Source: Rhodanobacter sp. MP7CTX1 (lineage in GTDB: Bacteria; Pseudomonadota; Gammaproteobacteria; Xanthomonadales; Rhodanobacteraceae). Taken from it: a stretch of DNA of 64,000 nucleotides. Shown here piece after piece: positions 17,615 through 27,700 of the stretch. A model generated the notes under the pieces. It was not told the origin of the DNA and searched no databases. It saw only the letters and a program-made list of their open reading frames with translations. Numbering within the stretch: the first letter of the stretch is position 1; each line of letters begins with the position of its first letter. The stretch spans positions 62,001 through 126,000 of the forward strand of contig NZ_JACHCN010000006.1 in the NCBI RefSeq assembly GCF_014205795.1, given 5' to 3'. A program made the translations under genes and the position numbers.

Positions 17615-18450
17615 CGTCGAACTACAACTTCGCGTTCCTCGACGAGAACACCAAGCGCATGTTGCGCCGCGCCCTGCTCAAGGCGGTGGCGATTCCCGGC
17701 TACCAGGTGCCGTTCGGTAGTCGTGAGATGCCACTGCCGTATGGCTGGGGTACCGGCGGTATCCAGCTCACCGCTGCGCTGCTGGGGCCGGATGATGTGC
17801 TGAAAGTGATCGACCAGGGCGCCGACGACACGACCAACGCGGTGAATATCCGCCGCTTTTTCGCCCGCGTAGCCGGAGTGGCGACGACCGAACGTACGAT
17901 TGAAGCAAGCGTGATCCAGACTCGCCATCGCATTCCTGAAACACCACTGCGGGAAGATCAGATCCTGGTGTTTCAGGTACCCGAGCCGGAACCTCTGCGC
18001 ACGCTCGAGCCACGCGAGGCGGAAACCCGCACCCTGCACGCGCTGGCCGACTACGGATTGATGCACGTGAAGCTGTATGAAGACATCGCCCAGTACGGGC
18101 ACATCGCCACCAGTTACGACTACCCGGTGCTGGTCGACGGCCGCTTTCTTACCTCGCCGTCACCGATACCGAAATTCGACAATCCCAAACTGGATCATTC
18201 GCCGGCGCTGATGCTGTTCGGTGCAGGTCGTGAGAAGCGGTTGTACGCGATTCCTCCCTACACGCGGGTCGAAAGCCTCGCCTTCGAGGATCACCCCTTC
18301 GAGATCCAGCGCTGGGAACACCAGTGCGAACTGTGTGGCGCGGATGAAAGCTATCTGGACGAAGTCGTCGTGGACGATCTTGGCTCACGCATGTTCGTGT
18401 GCTCCGATACCGACTACTGCGGCCAGCGCCGCGCGGAGCAAGCCGCATGA
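17611..18450 (+). CDS. phnJ: Carbon-phosphorus lyase PhnJ (radical SAM)
   Basis: The catalytic subunit cleaving the C-P bond of 5-phosphoribosyl 1-phosphonate with S-adenosylmethionine and a [4Fe-4S] cluster, releasing methane or another hydrocarbon. All four key cysteines are present at about 239, 242, 264 and 270. Their spacing (CxxC, 21, 5) is identical to E. coli C241, C244, C266 and C272. The glycyl-radical site corresponds to Gly30 in IPGYQVPFG (E. coli Gly32). The enzyme should therefore be functional. Start and stop overlap phnI and phnK by four bases each. Confidence 0.95.
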   Translation: MTSNYNFAFLDENTKRMLRRALLKAVAIPGYQVPFGSREMPLPYGWGTGGIQLTAALLGPDDVLKVIDQGADDTTNAVNIRRFFARVAGVATTERTIEASVIQTRHRIPETPLREDQILVFQVPEPEPLRTLEPREAETRTLHALADYGLMHVKLYEDIAQYGHIATSYDYPVLVDGRFLTSPSPIPKFDNPKLDHSPALMLFGAGREKRLYAIPPYTRVESLAFEDHPFEIQRWEHQCELCGADESYLDEVVVDDLGSRMFVCSDTDYCGQRRAEQAA

Positions 18451-19217
18451 GCGCCCTGCTGCAAGTGCGCGGACTGAGCCACAACTACGGCCAACGCATC
18501 GGCTGTCAGGACGTGAGCTTCGATCTGCATCCGGGCGAACTGCTGTGCATCGTCGGCGAATCAGGCTCGGGTAAATCGACCCTGCTGAAAACTGCGGCGG
18601 CACAACTCACTGCAAGTTCGGGTTCGGTGCGCTACCACCAGCGCGATGGCGCCTGGCTGGATCTGGATGAGCTGAGCGAGGCCGACCGTCGTCGCCTGGC
18701 TCGCGAGGAATGGGGTTTCGTTACGCAGAACCCTCGCGACGGATTGCGCCTCAACGTCAGTGCGGGTGCCAACGTGGCCGAACGCTTGATGGCGCTGGGC
18801 ATGCGCAATTATGGCCAGCTGCGCGAAATCGCCAGGGGTTGGCTGGAACGGGTCGAGATCGATCCATCGCGAATCGACGATCCGCCGACGGCCTTCTCTG
18901 GCGGCATGCAACAGCGCCTGCAGATCGCCCGCACGCTGGTCACCCAGCCCAGACTGGTGTTCATGGACGAGCCGACGGCCGGCCTCGATGTATCGGTGCA
19001 GGCGCGCATTCTCGACCTGCTGCGCCGGCTGGTGAATGAACTCGGGCTGGCCGCGGTGATGGTCACCCACGATCTCGCCGTTGCACGCCTGCTGGCCGCG
19101 CGTACGATGGTGATGCAGGGCGGTCGCGTCGTCGAAACCGGGCTCACCGATCAGATTCTCGACGACCCGCAGCACCCCTACACCCAATTGCTCGTTTCCT
19201 CGGTGCTGACCACATGA
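18447..19217 (+). CDS. phnK: C-P lyase ABC-type ATPase PhnK
   Basis: A 256-residue ABC-type nucleotide-binding protein that docks on the core complex and is needed in vivo for phosphonate breakdown. Walker A is GESGSGKST (37-45), the signature is FSGGMQQRLQIA, and Walker B is LVFMDEPTAGLD. The true start is ATG 18447, overlapping the phnJ stop. There is no transmembrane partner gene, consistent with a non-transport ATPase role. The stop overlaps phnL. Confidence 0.92.
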   Translation: MSALLQVRGLSHNYGQRIGCQDVSFDLHPGELLCIVGESGSGKSTLLKTAAAQLTASSGSVRYHQRDGAWLDLDELSEADRRRLAREEWGFVTQNPRDGLRLNVSAGANVAERLMALGMRNYGQLREIARGWLERVEIDPSRIDDPPTAFSGGMQQRLQIARTLVTQPRLVFMDEPTAGLDVSVQARILDLLRRLVNELGLAAVMVTHDLAVARLLAARTMVMQGGRVVETGLTDQILDDPQHPYTQLLVSSVLTT

Positions 19218-19936
19218 CCGCTTCCACCTCTGCACCCTCAACGTCAGCGATGCTCCAACTTCGCGGCCTCGGGAAATCGTTTGAACTGCATCACCAGCAC
19301 GGTGCCCGTCTCGATGTCCTCGACGAAGTGGAGCTGACTCTCCACGCTGGCGAATGCGTGGTGCTGTCCGGCCCCTCCGGCGTGGGCAAGAGCAGCCTGC
19401 TGCGGGTGATCTACGCAAACTACCGACCCAGCCGTGGCGTGGTCCGCGTGCGCCACGATGGCGACTGGCTCGACCTGGCCGAGGCCACGCCGCATCAGGT
19501 GCTCGAGGTGCGGCGGCGCACGCTGGGCTATGTCAGCCAGTTCCTGCGGGTGATTCCGCGCGTGCCGGCGCTGGACATCGTTGCCGAACCGCTGCTCGAA
19601 ACGGGCTTGTCCACGCAGGAAGCGCGGCAGCGCGCCGGTACCCTGCTGCATCGTCTGAATGTCCCCGAGCGACTTTGGCTACTGCCGCCGGGCACATTCT
19701 CCGGCGGCGAACAGCAGCGCGTGAACATCGCCCGCGGCTTGATCGTGTCGCGGCCCTTGCTGTTGTTGGACGAGCCGACCGCCTCGCTCGATGCCGACAA
19801 CCGCGTCGTTGTCGCCGAACTGCTGGAAGAAGCACGCGCGGCCGGCTCCGCTGTGCTCGGCATCTTCCACGACGAGGACATGCGCGACCGCGTCGCCACC
19901 CGTCTGTTTCCGATGCGCCCCTTCCAGATCACCTAA
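19214..19936 (+). CDS. phnL: C-P lyase ABC-type ATPase PhnL
   Basis: A 240-residue ABC-type ATPase with P-loop GPSGVGKSS (53-61), signature FSGGEQQRVNIARG and Walker B LLLLDEPTASLD. It works with PhnG, PhnH and PhnI in forming the ribose-linked phosphonate and can stack on PhnK in the complex. The ATG overlaps the phnK stop. It is slightly longer at the N-terminus (Ser/Thr-rich) than E. coli PhnL. Confidence 0.92.
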   Translation: MTASTSAPSTSAMLQLRGLGKSFELHHQHGARLDVLDEVELTLHAGECVVLSGPSGVGKSSLLRVIYANYRPSRGVVRVRHDGDWLDLAEATPHQVLEVRRRTLGYVSQFLRVIPRVPALDIVAEPLLETGLSTQEARQRAGTLLHRLNVPERLWLLPPGTFSGGEQQRVNIARGLIVSRPLLLLDEPTASLDADNRVVVAELLEEARAAGSAVLGIFHDEDMRDRVATRLFPMRPFQIT

Positions 19937-19957
19937 TCTCAACTCATCGGCTCCCCT

Positions 19958-21100
19958 ATGAATGACTTCGTTCTGACCAACGCCCGCATCGTACTCGACG
20001 ATCGCGTCATACACGGCACCTTGATTGCCCGAAACGGCTTCATCCGACTCGTGGACGAAGGACTGACTCAAGCGCCCGGCGCCATCGATTGTGATGGCGA
20101 CTACGTGATCCCCGGCCTGATCGAACTGCATACCGACAACCTGGAAAAGCACCTGATGCCACGCGCCGGGGTGCTCTGGCCGGCGCTCCCGGCCGTGCTC
20201 ACCCATGACGCGCAAGTCGTAGCCGCCGGCATCACCACCGTCTTCGACGCGTTGTCGGTGGGTGACCTGGAAGAGGAAAGCGTGCGCATCGAGACCCTGC
20301 AAGGGACATACGATGCCATCCTCGCCGGCCAGGCCAGCGGCGCGCTGCGCGCCGATCACTGGATCCACCTGCGCTGCGAGCTGGCCTATCCGCGCCTGCT
20401 CGAGGCCCTGGAACCACTGATGAACCACAGCAGCGTGCGCCTGCTGTCGTTGATGGATCACACACCCGGTCAGCGCCAGTACCGCGACATCCAGCAGTAC
20501 CGCAAGTACTACAGCAAGAACCACATGAGCTGGACAGAAGACGAGTTCGCCGACATGGTGAGCCGCCGGATTGATCAGCAGGCCACCTACAGCAAGCATC
20601 ATGAGAGCGCGGTGCTATCGATGGCGCTGGGCAAGGAAATCGTGCTGGCCAGCCATGACGATACCGATGCCCAGCAGGTGGAGTATGCGCATCGCATCGG
20701 CGTGACCATCTCCGAATTTCCCACCACCCACGAAGCCGCGGAGGCGGCGCGGAAGCATGGACTGGCCACGGTCATGGGCGCTCCCAACGTGGTACGCGGC
20801 GGCTCACACTCTGGCAATGTCGCCGCACTGGAGCTGGCCCAGGCCGATCGTCTGGACCTGTTGTCCTCCGACTATGTGCCGGCGAGTCTGCTGCACGGCG
20901 CCTTCATGCTGCACACCCAGGCTGGCTGGTCCATGCCACGCGCCATAGCCACGGTGGCAGGCAATCCTGCAAAGGTGCTTGGCCTCGATGATCGTGGCCA
21001 GCTCAAACCCGGCTATCGTGCAGACGTGGTGCGTATGCGCGTTGCGGATGGTTTACCGATCGTGCGCAATGTCTGGGTACGCGGCGAGCGCTCTTTCTGA
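19958..21100 (+). CDS. phnM: RPnTP diphosphatase PhnM
   Basis: An amidohydrolase-superfamily enzyme (380 residues) that removes pyrophosphate from alpha-D-ribose 1-phosphonate 5-triphosphate to give the substrate of PhnJ. The metal-binding start of the barrel is visible as IPGLIELHTDN (H58, D60). It lies 21 bases downstream of phnL and closes the operon. A hairpin terminator follows at 21171-21190. Confidence 0.92.
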   Translation: MNDFVLTNARIVLDDRVIHGTLIARNGFIRLVDEGLTQAPGAIDCDGDYVIPGLIELHTDNLEKHLMPRAGVLWPALPAVLTHDAQVVAAGITTVFDALSVGDLEEESVRIETLQGTYDAILAGQASGALRADHWIHLRCELAYPRLLEALEPLMNHSSVRLLSLMDHTPGQRQYRDIQQYRKYYSKNHMSWTEDEFADMVSRRIDQQATYSKHHESAVLSMALGKEIVLASHDDTDAQQVEYAHRIGVTISEFPTTHEAAEAARKHGLATVMGAPNVVRGGSHSGNVAALELAQADRLDLLSSDYVPASLLHGAFMLHTQAGWSMPRAIATVAGNPAKVLGLDDRGQLKPGYRADVVRMRVADGLPIVRNVWVRGERSF

Positions 21101-21170
21101 GTAACGTTGGGCATTGTCGGATCGCCATCCGCTTCAGTTTCGCCGCGTGAATGAAGTTCTGTCCGAAAAA

Positions 21171-21190
21171 AGCCCGGCATACGCCGGGCT
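21171..21190. terminator. Bidirectional terminator
   Basis: Perfect stem AGCCCGGC / GCCGGGCT with a 4-base loop. On the minus strand it is followed by six T, a good intrinsic terminator for the Ax21-like gene. On the plus strand it is followed by CCTTTAT and can end the phn operon. Confidence 0.85.
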
Positions 21191-21213
21191 CCTTTATCAA
21201 CCAGTGGCAAGAA

Positions 21214-21840
21214 TCAGAAGCTGGCGCGCACGCCCACGCTGTAGGTCTGGCTGCTGTTGTTGTTCACCGTCAGGCCGCCATGCAGAGCCCAGACCGGGCT
21301 GAAGCTGTAGACCGCACCAAAGTCCGCGTAGAAGCCTTGGACACTGTGATCGCCATCGTGGTAACCGAGGTATGCGTTGAGCGTCAGATCATCGGTGACG
21401 CGACCCATCACGCCGGTGGTGACGAAGTAGGTGTTGGCATTGGCGTGCGCGCGGTACGTGGTGTTGCAGTTGAAGTCAGCGCAGACGTCGGCGTGCACGC
21501 CGTCGTGGCTATAGGCCACCCGGGAGACCCAGTCGACTTTTGAACCGATGGCATTGGCGAAGCCGAAGCCAAGCGTCCACGGCTTGTTGCTGAGGCTGTA
21601 GTGCTGGGCGGAGAAATCGCTGTAGCTGCCAAAGACGTGGAAGTTGTCAGCGAACTGCCAGGAGCCGCTCAGGATGCCGCCGTCCTGCTGGTTCTCGCGG
21701 TAGTGCGAGCCTACGTAGGCGTAGTCCAGCTGTACATAGGTGTAGCCGATGCCATTGGCCTGCGTTGCGTTGGCGGCGATCGGGGTGGCGATCGAAGCGA
21801 TGGAGGCGACAAGCGCCAGAGCCAGAAGTGTCTTCTTCAT
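21214..21840 (-). CDS. Ax21-like outer-membrane beta-barrel protein
   Basis: A 208-residue exported protein. The signal peptide (MKKTLLALALVASIASIATPIAANA) is followed by alternating amphipathic strands rich in Tyr, Asn and Gly, ending in VGVRASF, the aromatic C-terminus typical of outer-membrane barrels. GIGYTYVQLDYAYVGSHY and FHVFGSYSDFSAQHY resemble the Ax21 family of Xanthomonas and Stenotrophomonas. The start is ATG 21840; the longer frame begins without a signal. Function is uncertain. It stands alone on the minus strand, ended by the bidirectional terminator. Confidence 0.7.
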   Translation of the reverse strand: MKKTLLALALVASIASIATPIAANATQANGIGYTYVQLDYAYVGSHYRENQQDGGILSGSWQFADNFHVFGSYSDFSAQHYSLSNKPWTLGFGFANAIGSKVDWVSRVAYSHDGVHADVCADFNCNTTYRAHANANTYFVTTGVMGRVTDDLTLNAYLGYHDGDHSVQGFYADFGAVYSFSPVWALHGGLTVNNNSSQTYSVGVRASF

Positions 21841-22232
21841 AGGGATAAAACGTTCCTTGTGGGATAAAAATTGGAGCCCGGGCGGCTTCCGTATTTGGCC
21901 CGGCACAGGGAACAGGGGCTATAAGAATTTTCTGAAAAATGTACTTTTTTGTAATCGATCAGCGCGTTCGCATGCGGCTGCGGCCTGCATCGCTGAACGC
22001 GACGTCAGTGAAATTACGTACGACGTCACGGCGGATGGCATGCGCCAGATCGCCCACACGCAGCTGCTGAGCCTCGCTACGGCGTCGCCAGCCACCAGGT
22101 TAATCCACAGGCAAGCGCAGCCGCTCCGCAACCCATCGGCGCGCGTGGACATGGAAGAAAGGTAGGCACAGCCAGTGCCCAGCTGGCGGCGCGCTACTCC
22201 CAGACGCCGCTGCATCCGTGGCCGGCTTGCCG
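21841..22232. other. Intergenic region
   Basis: About 390 bases between two minus-strand genes, AT-richer near 21930. It should hold the promoter of the Ax21-like gene. I see no conserved motif or credible gene. Confidence 0.4.
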
Positions 22233-23441
22233 TTACATCGTCTGCTTGCCGTAACGGTATTCGGCCAGCAGCCACAGCTTGCGCTGGCTGACGGTGAAGC
22301 TGTCGGCGCGGTAGTCGCCGTATTGCAGTTCCAGGCTGAAGCGTGCGGTAAGGCTCGCGCGTACGCCGAAGTCGATTTCGTCACCGTAGCGCGCGCCGGG
22401 ACCGGTGGCGGGCTGGAAGTCGTGGTAGGTCAGCTGCCAGGCCAGGTCGTGCCACGGCAACTCGCCGTGCAAGCCGCCATAGGTGTCGACCAAACCGTGC
22501 GGAGGAATGCTGAAGACGCCGACCCAGCCGTCGAAGCTGTGACCGGAACCGTAAGCGATGTTGAACGCCGTATGGCCGTTGCCACCAAGCGATTCCTGAC
22601 CCGCGCGCGCAGCCAGGTAGGGCAAGCCGTAGCTGAGCTCGAACAGGTGATAAGGCAGACTGAAGCGCTGCGGATTGTTGGCGTAGTTGTATTGCTGGGC
22701 CCCCTCCAACGTCCAGGCCAACTTGGTCTGATCGCCCAGCAAAGACGCACTGCCGGTCCAGCGTGCGCCTTCGGTACGCACGGAATCGGCCGCAATGGTC
22801 AGGTTTTTCACGAAGTAGCCGTACGCGGTCAACGTGCCCAGCGGCAGCACCTGATCCAGGTGCAGCAACTTTCCGTCGAGCTTCCAGCGGCGCTGGTTGA
22901 CGTCGAAGAAGTCCTCTCCCACGGTGCGGTTGACCTGGTTGATCCAGTCGGCGCTCAGTGTGGTGCCGCTGCCCAGCTTCAGGTATGTGGTGATGCCGTC
23001 AAACGATTGCGGATTCTGCCGCCAGAAATTGGTGCTGAAGAAGCGCCTGTCGTCAATGTTCAGATACTGGCGACCGACGCGGATCCCGGCCTGACCATTG
23101 TCGTAACCCAACCAGGCACTGCTGAGTTCGGTCGACGGTGGATCGGGTTCTGCTGGGTAGGGCGTGCGTCGACCGGTATTGTCGTTATATTGCCGGCCGA
23201 ACAGCGACGACACCTTGGTGCCCTCCGCATACGCGGCAAGATGCGGCGTCAAAGCCCACAGATAGCCCAGTTGAAGGCGTAGCGTATGGGCATGCCCGGT
23301 GTCCGCCATATTGTCCTGATGCAGCGTACTGTCTCGATAACGCAGGCCAATATACGGCGTGTTGACATAGGTATTGTCGTCGGCGTGCACGACCTGCGCC
23401 AGCAGCAACACGGCAAGCAGGCCATATTTAAAACGAGTCAT
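22233..23441 (-). CDS. Alginate-export-like outer-membrane porin, probably sulfur-regulated
   Basis: A 402-residue exported barrel protein. The signal is MTRFKYGLLAVLLLAQVVHA, then many short alternating strands, for example YIGLRYRDSTL, AWLGYDNGQAGIRVGRQY and LELQYGDYRADSF. The overall pattern resembles the alginate-export/OprO-like porin families, but I cannot place it firmly. It is divergent from the sulfate-binding protein gene, and its upstream region carries the motifs shared with the cysJ and cysG promoters. I infer an outer-membrane route for sulfate or organosulfur compounds. It lies upstream of no other minus-strand gene in the block. Confidence 0.65.
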   Translation of the reverse strand: MTRFKYGLLAVLLLAQVVHADDNTYVNTPYIGLRYRDSTLHQDNMADTGHAHTLRLQLGYLWALTPHLAAYAEGTKVSSLFGRQYNDNTGRRTPYPAEPDPPSTELSSAWLGYDNGQAGIRVGRQYLNIDDRRFFSTNFWRQNPQSFDGITTYLKLGSGTTLSADWINQVNRTVGEDFFDVNQRRWKLDGKLLHLDQVLPLGTLTAYGYFVKNLTIAADSVRTEGARWTGSASLLGDQTKLAWTLEGAQQYNYANNPQRFSLPYHLFELSYGLPYLAARAGQESLGGNGHTAFNIAYGSGHSFDGWVGVFSIPPHGLVDTYGGLHGELPWHDLAWQLTYHDFQPATGPGARYGDEIDFGVRASLTARFSLELQYGDYRADSFTVSQRKLWLLAEYRYGKQTM

Positions 23442-23844
23442 TTCGAATCCCAGGGGGTGGCTCTAAGGTGAATCCAGTTTGGGCACGGGCCGCTGATCCG
23501 GAAAAATGAAGCGTTGACATATGGATATGCCGACAAATATGTTTCTGTAAACAGGTCGAAGCGAATTTGGCCACCGAGATGTAAAGACGTCCAAATGAAC
23601 CACAGATAGGAAGGCTACAGGACCGAGTAACGTTCTCCGTGTCTTTTACCTCGTCTTCGCTCGGGCCCTGACGCAATCGCAACCACATTCAAGGTAGACG
23701 GAAAAATCGACAACCAGCGGCGCAGAGCGGTGATGCCTTTGCGAGGCCGCGGTCCGACGGACATAAGCAAATGGATTTTGACAATTTCGCGGCAGACGCC
23801 GTAGCGAATAGGCTGACCGTTCTATCCGGCATAGGGAGACGGCT
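23442..23844. promoter_or_regulatory. Divergent porin/sbp control region with shared sulfur motifs
   Basis: Two motifs also occur before cysJ/TauE and before cysG. The first, GACATATGGATATGCCGAC (23516-23534), matches 28520-28538. The second, AGACGTCCAAA (23585-23595), is identical to 28592-28602. The spacing between the two is 69 bases here and 72 there. CysB encoded in this cluster is the obvious candidate regulator. No terminator or small gene is seen. Confidence 0.5.
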
Positions 23845-24843
23845 ATGAAGAAGTTCCTGTTGATGCTTGGCCTGCTGAGTGCATTGTTCGCCGCAGCGGC
23901 GCCGGCCAAGGACGTCACGTTGTTGAACGTGTCTTATGATCCCACTCGCGAGCTGTACCGCGACATCAACGCGGCATTTGTTGCTCAGTGGAAAGCGCAG
24001 CACGGAGATGCCGTGACGATCAACATGTCGCATGGTGGATCGGGCAAACAGGCGCGCTCCGTCGTCGATGGGCTGCCCGCCGATGTCGTCACGCTCGCGC
24101 TGGCGAATGACATCGACGCCGTAGCCAGCCGCGGATTGATCGCCAAGGATTGGCAGAAGCGCCTGCCGGACAACGCTTCGCCGTATACATCCACCATCGT
24201 TTTCCTGGTGCGTAAAGGCAACCCGAAAAGCATCAAGGATTGGCCCGACCTGATCAAGCCGAATATCCAGGTGATCACTCCCAATCCGAAGACCTCCGGT
24301 GGCGCTCGCTGGAATTTCCTTGCCGCATGGGGCTATGCGCTAAAGCAGCACGGTGGCAACGAGACAAAAGCAAGAGCCTACGTGCAGGCGCTCTACCAGC
24401 ACGTGCCGGTGCTGGATACCGGCGCCCGCGGCGCGACCAACACTTTCGCGCAGCGAGGAGTCGGCGACGTGCTGGTAGCGTGGGAAAGCGAGGCGCTGCT
24501 GGCACAGCGTGAATTGGGCAAAGATACGTTTGACATCGTCGTACCCTCCATCAGCATTCTGGCCGAGCCACCGGTTGCCGTGGTCGACAAAAATGTCGAC
24601 AAGCACGATACACGCGCCGTCGCGGAAGCCTACGTAAAGTTTCTCTACTCGCCACAGGCCCAGGCGATTGAAGCGAAAAATTTCTATCGACCACGTTTGT
24701 CGGCGGTGTCGGCCCAATTCGCCGCGCAGTTTCCCAAGGTGAACACCTTCACCATCAACGATGTATTCGGTGACTGGCATCAGGCACAAGCGAAGTTCTT
24801 TGCCGATGGCGCCATTTTCGATCAGATCGGTCCCGGGCACTGA
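23845..24843 (+). CDS. sbp: Periplasmic sulfate-binding protein
   Basis: Captures sulfate (or thiosulfate) in the periplasm for the CysTWA importer. The 332-residue protein has a signal peptide (cut near APAKD) and the family motifs [60 protein letters not shown] and VAWESEA. The RBS GGGAG lies six bases from the ATG. It is first of the sbp-cysT-cysW-cysA operon. cysP is an alternative name, since Sbp and CysP cannot be separated by eye. Confidence 0.93.
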   Translation: MKKFLLMLGLLSALFAAAAPAKDVTLLNVSYDPTRELYRDINAAFVAQWKAQHGDAVTINMSHGGSGKQARSVVDGLPADVVTLALANDIDAVASRGLIAKDWQKRLPDNASPYTSTIVFLVRKGNPKSIKDWPDLIKPNIQVITPNPKTSGGARWNFLAAWGYALKQHGGNETKARAYVQALYQHVPVLDTGARGATNTFAQRGVGDVLVAWESEALLAQRELGKDTFDIVVPSISILAEPPVAVVDKNVDKHDTRAVAEAYVKFLYSPQAQAIEAKNFYRPRLSAVSAQFAAQFPKVNTFTINDVFGDWHQAQAKFFADGAIFDQIGPGH

Positions 24844-24851
24844 AGGGCATC

Positions 24852-25676
24852 ATGCGTCGACGCATCCTGCCCGGTTTTGGGCTCAGCCTCGGATACGCGC
24901 TGACGTATCTGGGACTGATCGTGCTACTGCCGCTGGTGGCACTGGCATGGAAGGCGTCCGGCATCGGTGTGGGCGGCATGCTGCATCTGCTGAGTTCACC
25001 GCGTACGCTGGCGGCGCTCAAACTGAGTTTCGGTGGCGCCATCCTGGCGGCCATCATCAATGTCTGCTTCGGCCTGCTGGTTGCCTGGGTGCTGGTCCGT
25101 TATCGATTCCCCGGACGCCGCCTGTTCGACGCCCTGGTCGATCTGCCATTCGCGCTGCCCACAGCCGTCGCTGGTATTGCGCTGACGGCGCTCTATGCGC
25201 CCAACGGCTGGCTGGGTCACTGGCTCAAACACTACGGTATCCAGATTGCCTATGCGCCGCCGGGCGTAATTCTCGCGATGGTCTTTGTCGGCTTTCCGTT
25301 TGTCGTACGCACGCTTCAACCGGTGCTCGAATCGTTGGATCGCGATGTGGAGGAAGCCGCTGAAAGCTTGGGCGCCAGCCACGCACAGACGTTTTTCCGC
25401 GTCATCCTTCCGATGCTTGTGCCGACATTGCTGACGGGTTTCGCGCTGGCGCTGGCCAGGGCGGTGGGTGAATACGGGTCGGTGATTTTCATCGCGGGCA
25501 ACATTCCCATGCGCTCGGAGATCGCACCACTACTTATCGTCGAGAAGCTTGAGGAGTTCGACTATGCGGGGGCTGCTGCATTGGGCACCGTCATGCTTAT
25601 CGCCTCGTTTGCATTGCTGATCCTGATTGCCGTGCTGCAACGCTGGAGCGGTCGCTGGGCGGAGCAGCTTCAATGA
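24852..25676 (+). CDS. cysT: Sulfate ABC transporter permease CysT
   Basis: An inner-membrane permease with about six spans (274 residues). The EAA loop ([21 protein letters not shown]) contacts the CysA ATPase. It forms the translocation channel with CysW. It starts nine bases after the sbp stop with GAAGGG upstream. Its stop overlaps the cysW start (ATGA), typical for this operon. Confidence 0.93.
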   Translation: MRRRILPGFGLSLGYALTYLGLIVLLPLVALAWKASGIGVGGMLHLLSSPRTLAALKLSFGGAILAAIINVCFGLLVAWVLVRYRFPGRRLFDALVDLPFALPTAVAGIALTALYAPNGWLGHWLKHYGIQIAYAPPGVILAMVFVGFPFVVRTLQPVLESLDRDVEEAAESLGASHAQTFFRVILPMLVPTLLTGFALALARAVGEYGSVIFIAGNIPMRSEIAPLLIVEKLEEFDYAGAAALGTVMLIASFALLILIAVLQRWSGRWAEQLQ

Positions 25677-26530
25677 ACAGACCAAGACGGCGACCGCACT
25701 GGTCACGACGGATCGGCCACGTGCTGCTGGTGTTGGCGGCGACGGCCTTCCTGACCATTTTTTTGGCGCTGCCGCTGGCCGTGGTTTTTGTGGAAGCTTT
25801 CAGGCAGGGTCTGCGTGCCTATCTATCGGCGATTGGACAACACGAAGCGCTGATGGCCATCCGCCTGACCTTGCTGGTGGCAGCGATTTCCGTACCGTTG
25901 AATGTTGTGTTCGGCGTGGCGGCGGCTTGGGCGATGGCCCGCTTCGAGTTCCGCGGCAAAGCACTACTCGGTGCCTTCATCGATTTGCCGTTTTCAGTTT
26001 CACCGGTGATCTCCGGCCTGGTCTATGTGCTGCTGTTTGGAGCGCAAGGCTGGTTCGGTCGCTGGCTTGAGCTACACGACGTCAAGATTATTTTTGCGAT
26101 ACCTGGCCTGGTACTGGCAACGATTTTCATTACGCTGCCATTCGTCGCGCGCGAGCTGATCCCCCTGATGCAGTCACAGGGCTCCGATGAAGAAGAAGCC
26201 GCCCGTGTGCTGGGCGCTGGCGGATGGCAGATGTTTTTCCGGGTGACCCTGCCGAATATTCGCTGGGCACTGCTGTATGGCGTGCTGCTGTGCAACGCCC
26301 GCGCGATGGGCGAATTTGGTGCCGTGTCGGTCGTATCCGGGCATATCCGCGGGCTCACCACGACCATGCCACTGGAGGTGGAGATGCTCTACAACGAATA
26401 CAACTACGTCGGCGCGTTTGCCGTCGCAACGTTGCTCGCACTACTGGCGCTGGCGACGTTGTCGATCAAGGCGCTGCTGGAATGGCGATATGGTGACGAG
26501 ATCGCCGCTCATGCACCGGGCGGCCATTGA
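25673..26530 (+). CDS. cysW: Sulfate ABC transporter permease CysW
   Basis: The second channel subunit, 285 residues with six spans and an EAA loop ([22 protein letters not shown]). [15 protein letters not shown] and [14 protein letters not shown] are characteristic of CysW. Arg-rich N-terminal cytoplasmic residues precede the first span. It is translationally coupled to cysT and followed after 21 bases by cysA. Confidence 0.93.
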   Translation: MNRPRRRPHWSRRIGHVLLVLAATAFLTIFLALPLAVVFVEAFRQGLRAYLSAIGQHEALMAIRLTLLVAAISVPLNVVFGVAAAWAMARFEFRGKALLGAFIDLPFSVSPVISGLVYVLLFGAQGWFGRWLELHDVKIIFAIPGLVLATIFITLPFVARELIPLMQSQGSDEEEAARVLGAGGWQMFFRVTLPNIRWALLYGVLLCNARAMGEFGAVSVVSGHIRGLTTTMPLEVEMLYNEYNYVGAFAVATLLALLALATLSIKALLEWRYGDEIAAHAPGGH

Positions 26531-26551
26531 GATGGGACATAAAGACCACCG

Positions 26552-27655
26552 ATGACTTTGGAACTCTCCCATCTGAGCCGCCGGTTCACTGACTATCCCG
26601 CGCTGGATGATGTCAGCCTGGTCATTGCGCCCGGCGAATTTCTCGCCTTGCTCGGACCGTCCGGATCGGGAAAGACCACGCTGCTGCGCATCCTGGCGGG
26701 GCTGGACTACCCGGATGCGGGAACCGTGCAGCTGGACGGCGATGATTTTCTGGCGGCGCAAGCGCACAAGCGCAAAGTTGGGCTGGTATTCCAGCACTAC
26801 GCATTGTTTCGGCACCTCACCGTGGCGGAGAACGTGGCCTTCGGGCTGCGCGTGCGATCGCGCAAAGCACGACCGTCGCGCGCGCAGATCGCCGAACGCG
26901 TGCAGCAGTTGTTGAAACGCGTGCAACTGGACGACCACGGTCATCGCTACCCGTCGCAGCTGTCCGGTGGCCAACGCCAACGGGTGGCGTTGGCGCGTGC
27001 ACTGGCGGTCGAGCCTGATCTGCTTTTGCTCGATGAACCTTTTGGCGCGCTGGATGCGCAGGTAAGGGTCACGCTGCGTCGCTGGTTGCGTGAACTGCAT
27101 GAGGATCTGCAGCTCACCACCGTCTTCGTCACGCACGATCAGGAAGAAGCCCTGGAGCTCGCCGACCGTATCGCGGTAATGAATCGCGGCCGAATTGAAC
27201 AGGTCGGTTCACCCGAGGTGATCTATCGGCAGCCGGCAACACCCTTCGTCTGCGAATTCATCGGCAAAGTGAACAAGATTCCGTTGACGTACGCGAACCA
27301 GCGACTGAGCGCAGGTGAATGGGTGCTCGAAGGGCACCCCTGGAATGGACGCCATGCGAATGTCGTCGCCTACGTACGCCCGGAACATCTGTCGCTCGGC
27401 GGTACCGACACCCAGCCGGGCTGGACGGCCCGGCTTCGACATGTCTATCTGGCAGGTAGCGTGGCCCATCTGGAACTCTATGTTCCCTCGATTGACCAGA
27501 CGCTGGAGGCCGATGTAGCAGGCGAGGACGTGGCTCGACTGGGACTTCAGAGCGGTGCGGAACTACGTGTCGCACCACGCAACGCCATCGTGTTCACCCT
27601 GAGCGAACAAGCGGGCGAAACATCCGCCGAGGGACGCTGGGTCTGGCAGGCTTGA
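26552..27655 (+). CDS. cysA: Sulfate ABC transporter ATPase CysA
   Basis: A 367-residue ATPase energising sulfate import. Walker A is GPSGSGKT (35-42), the signature [15 protein letters not shown], Walker [15 protein letters not shown], and the switch His sits in FVTHDQEEA. The C-terminal about 130 residues form the TOBE-type regulatory domain, usual for CysA. It is the last gene of the operon and converges on the TauE/SafE gene. Confidence 0.94.
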   Translation: MTLELSHLSRRFTDYPALDDVSLVIAPGEFLALLGPSGSGKTTLLRILAGLDYPDAGTVQLDGDDFLAAQAHKRKVGLVFQHYALFRHLTVAENVAFGLRVRSRKARPSRAQIAERVQQLLKRVQLDDHGHRYPSQLSGGQRQRVALARALAVEPDLLLLDEPFGALDAQVRVTLRRWLRELHEDLQLTTVFVTHDQEEALELADRIAVMNRGRIEQVGSPEVIYRQPATPFVCEFIGKVNKIPLTYANQRLSAGEWVLEGHPWNGRHANVVAYVRPEHLSLGGTDTQPGWTARLRHVYLAGSVAHLELYVPSIDQTLEADVAGEDVARLGLQSGAELRVAPRNAIVFTLSEQAGETSAEGRWVWQA

Positions 27656-27700
27656 AAGCACCGGACGGATCGTTCGTCCTACACGTTAGGCAACGGAAGC

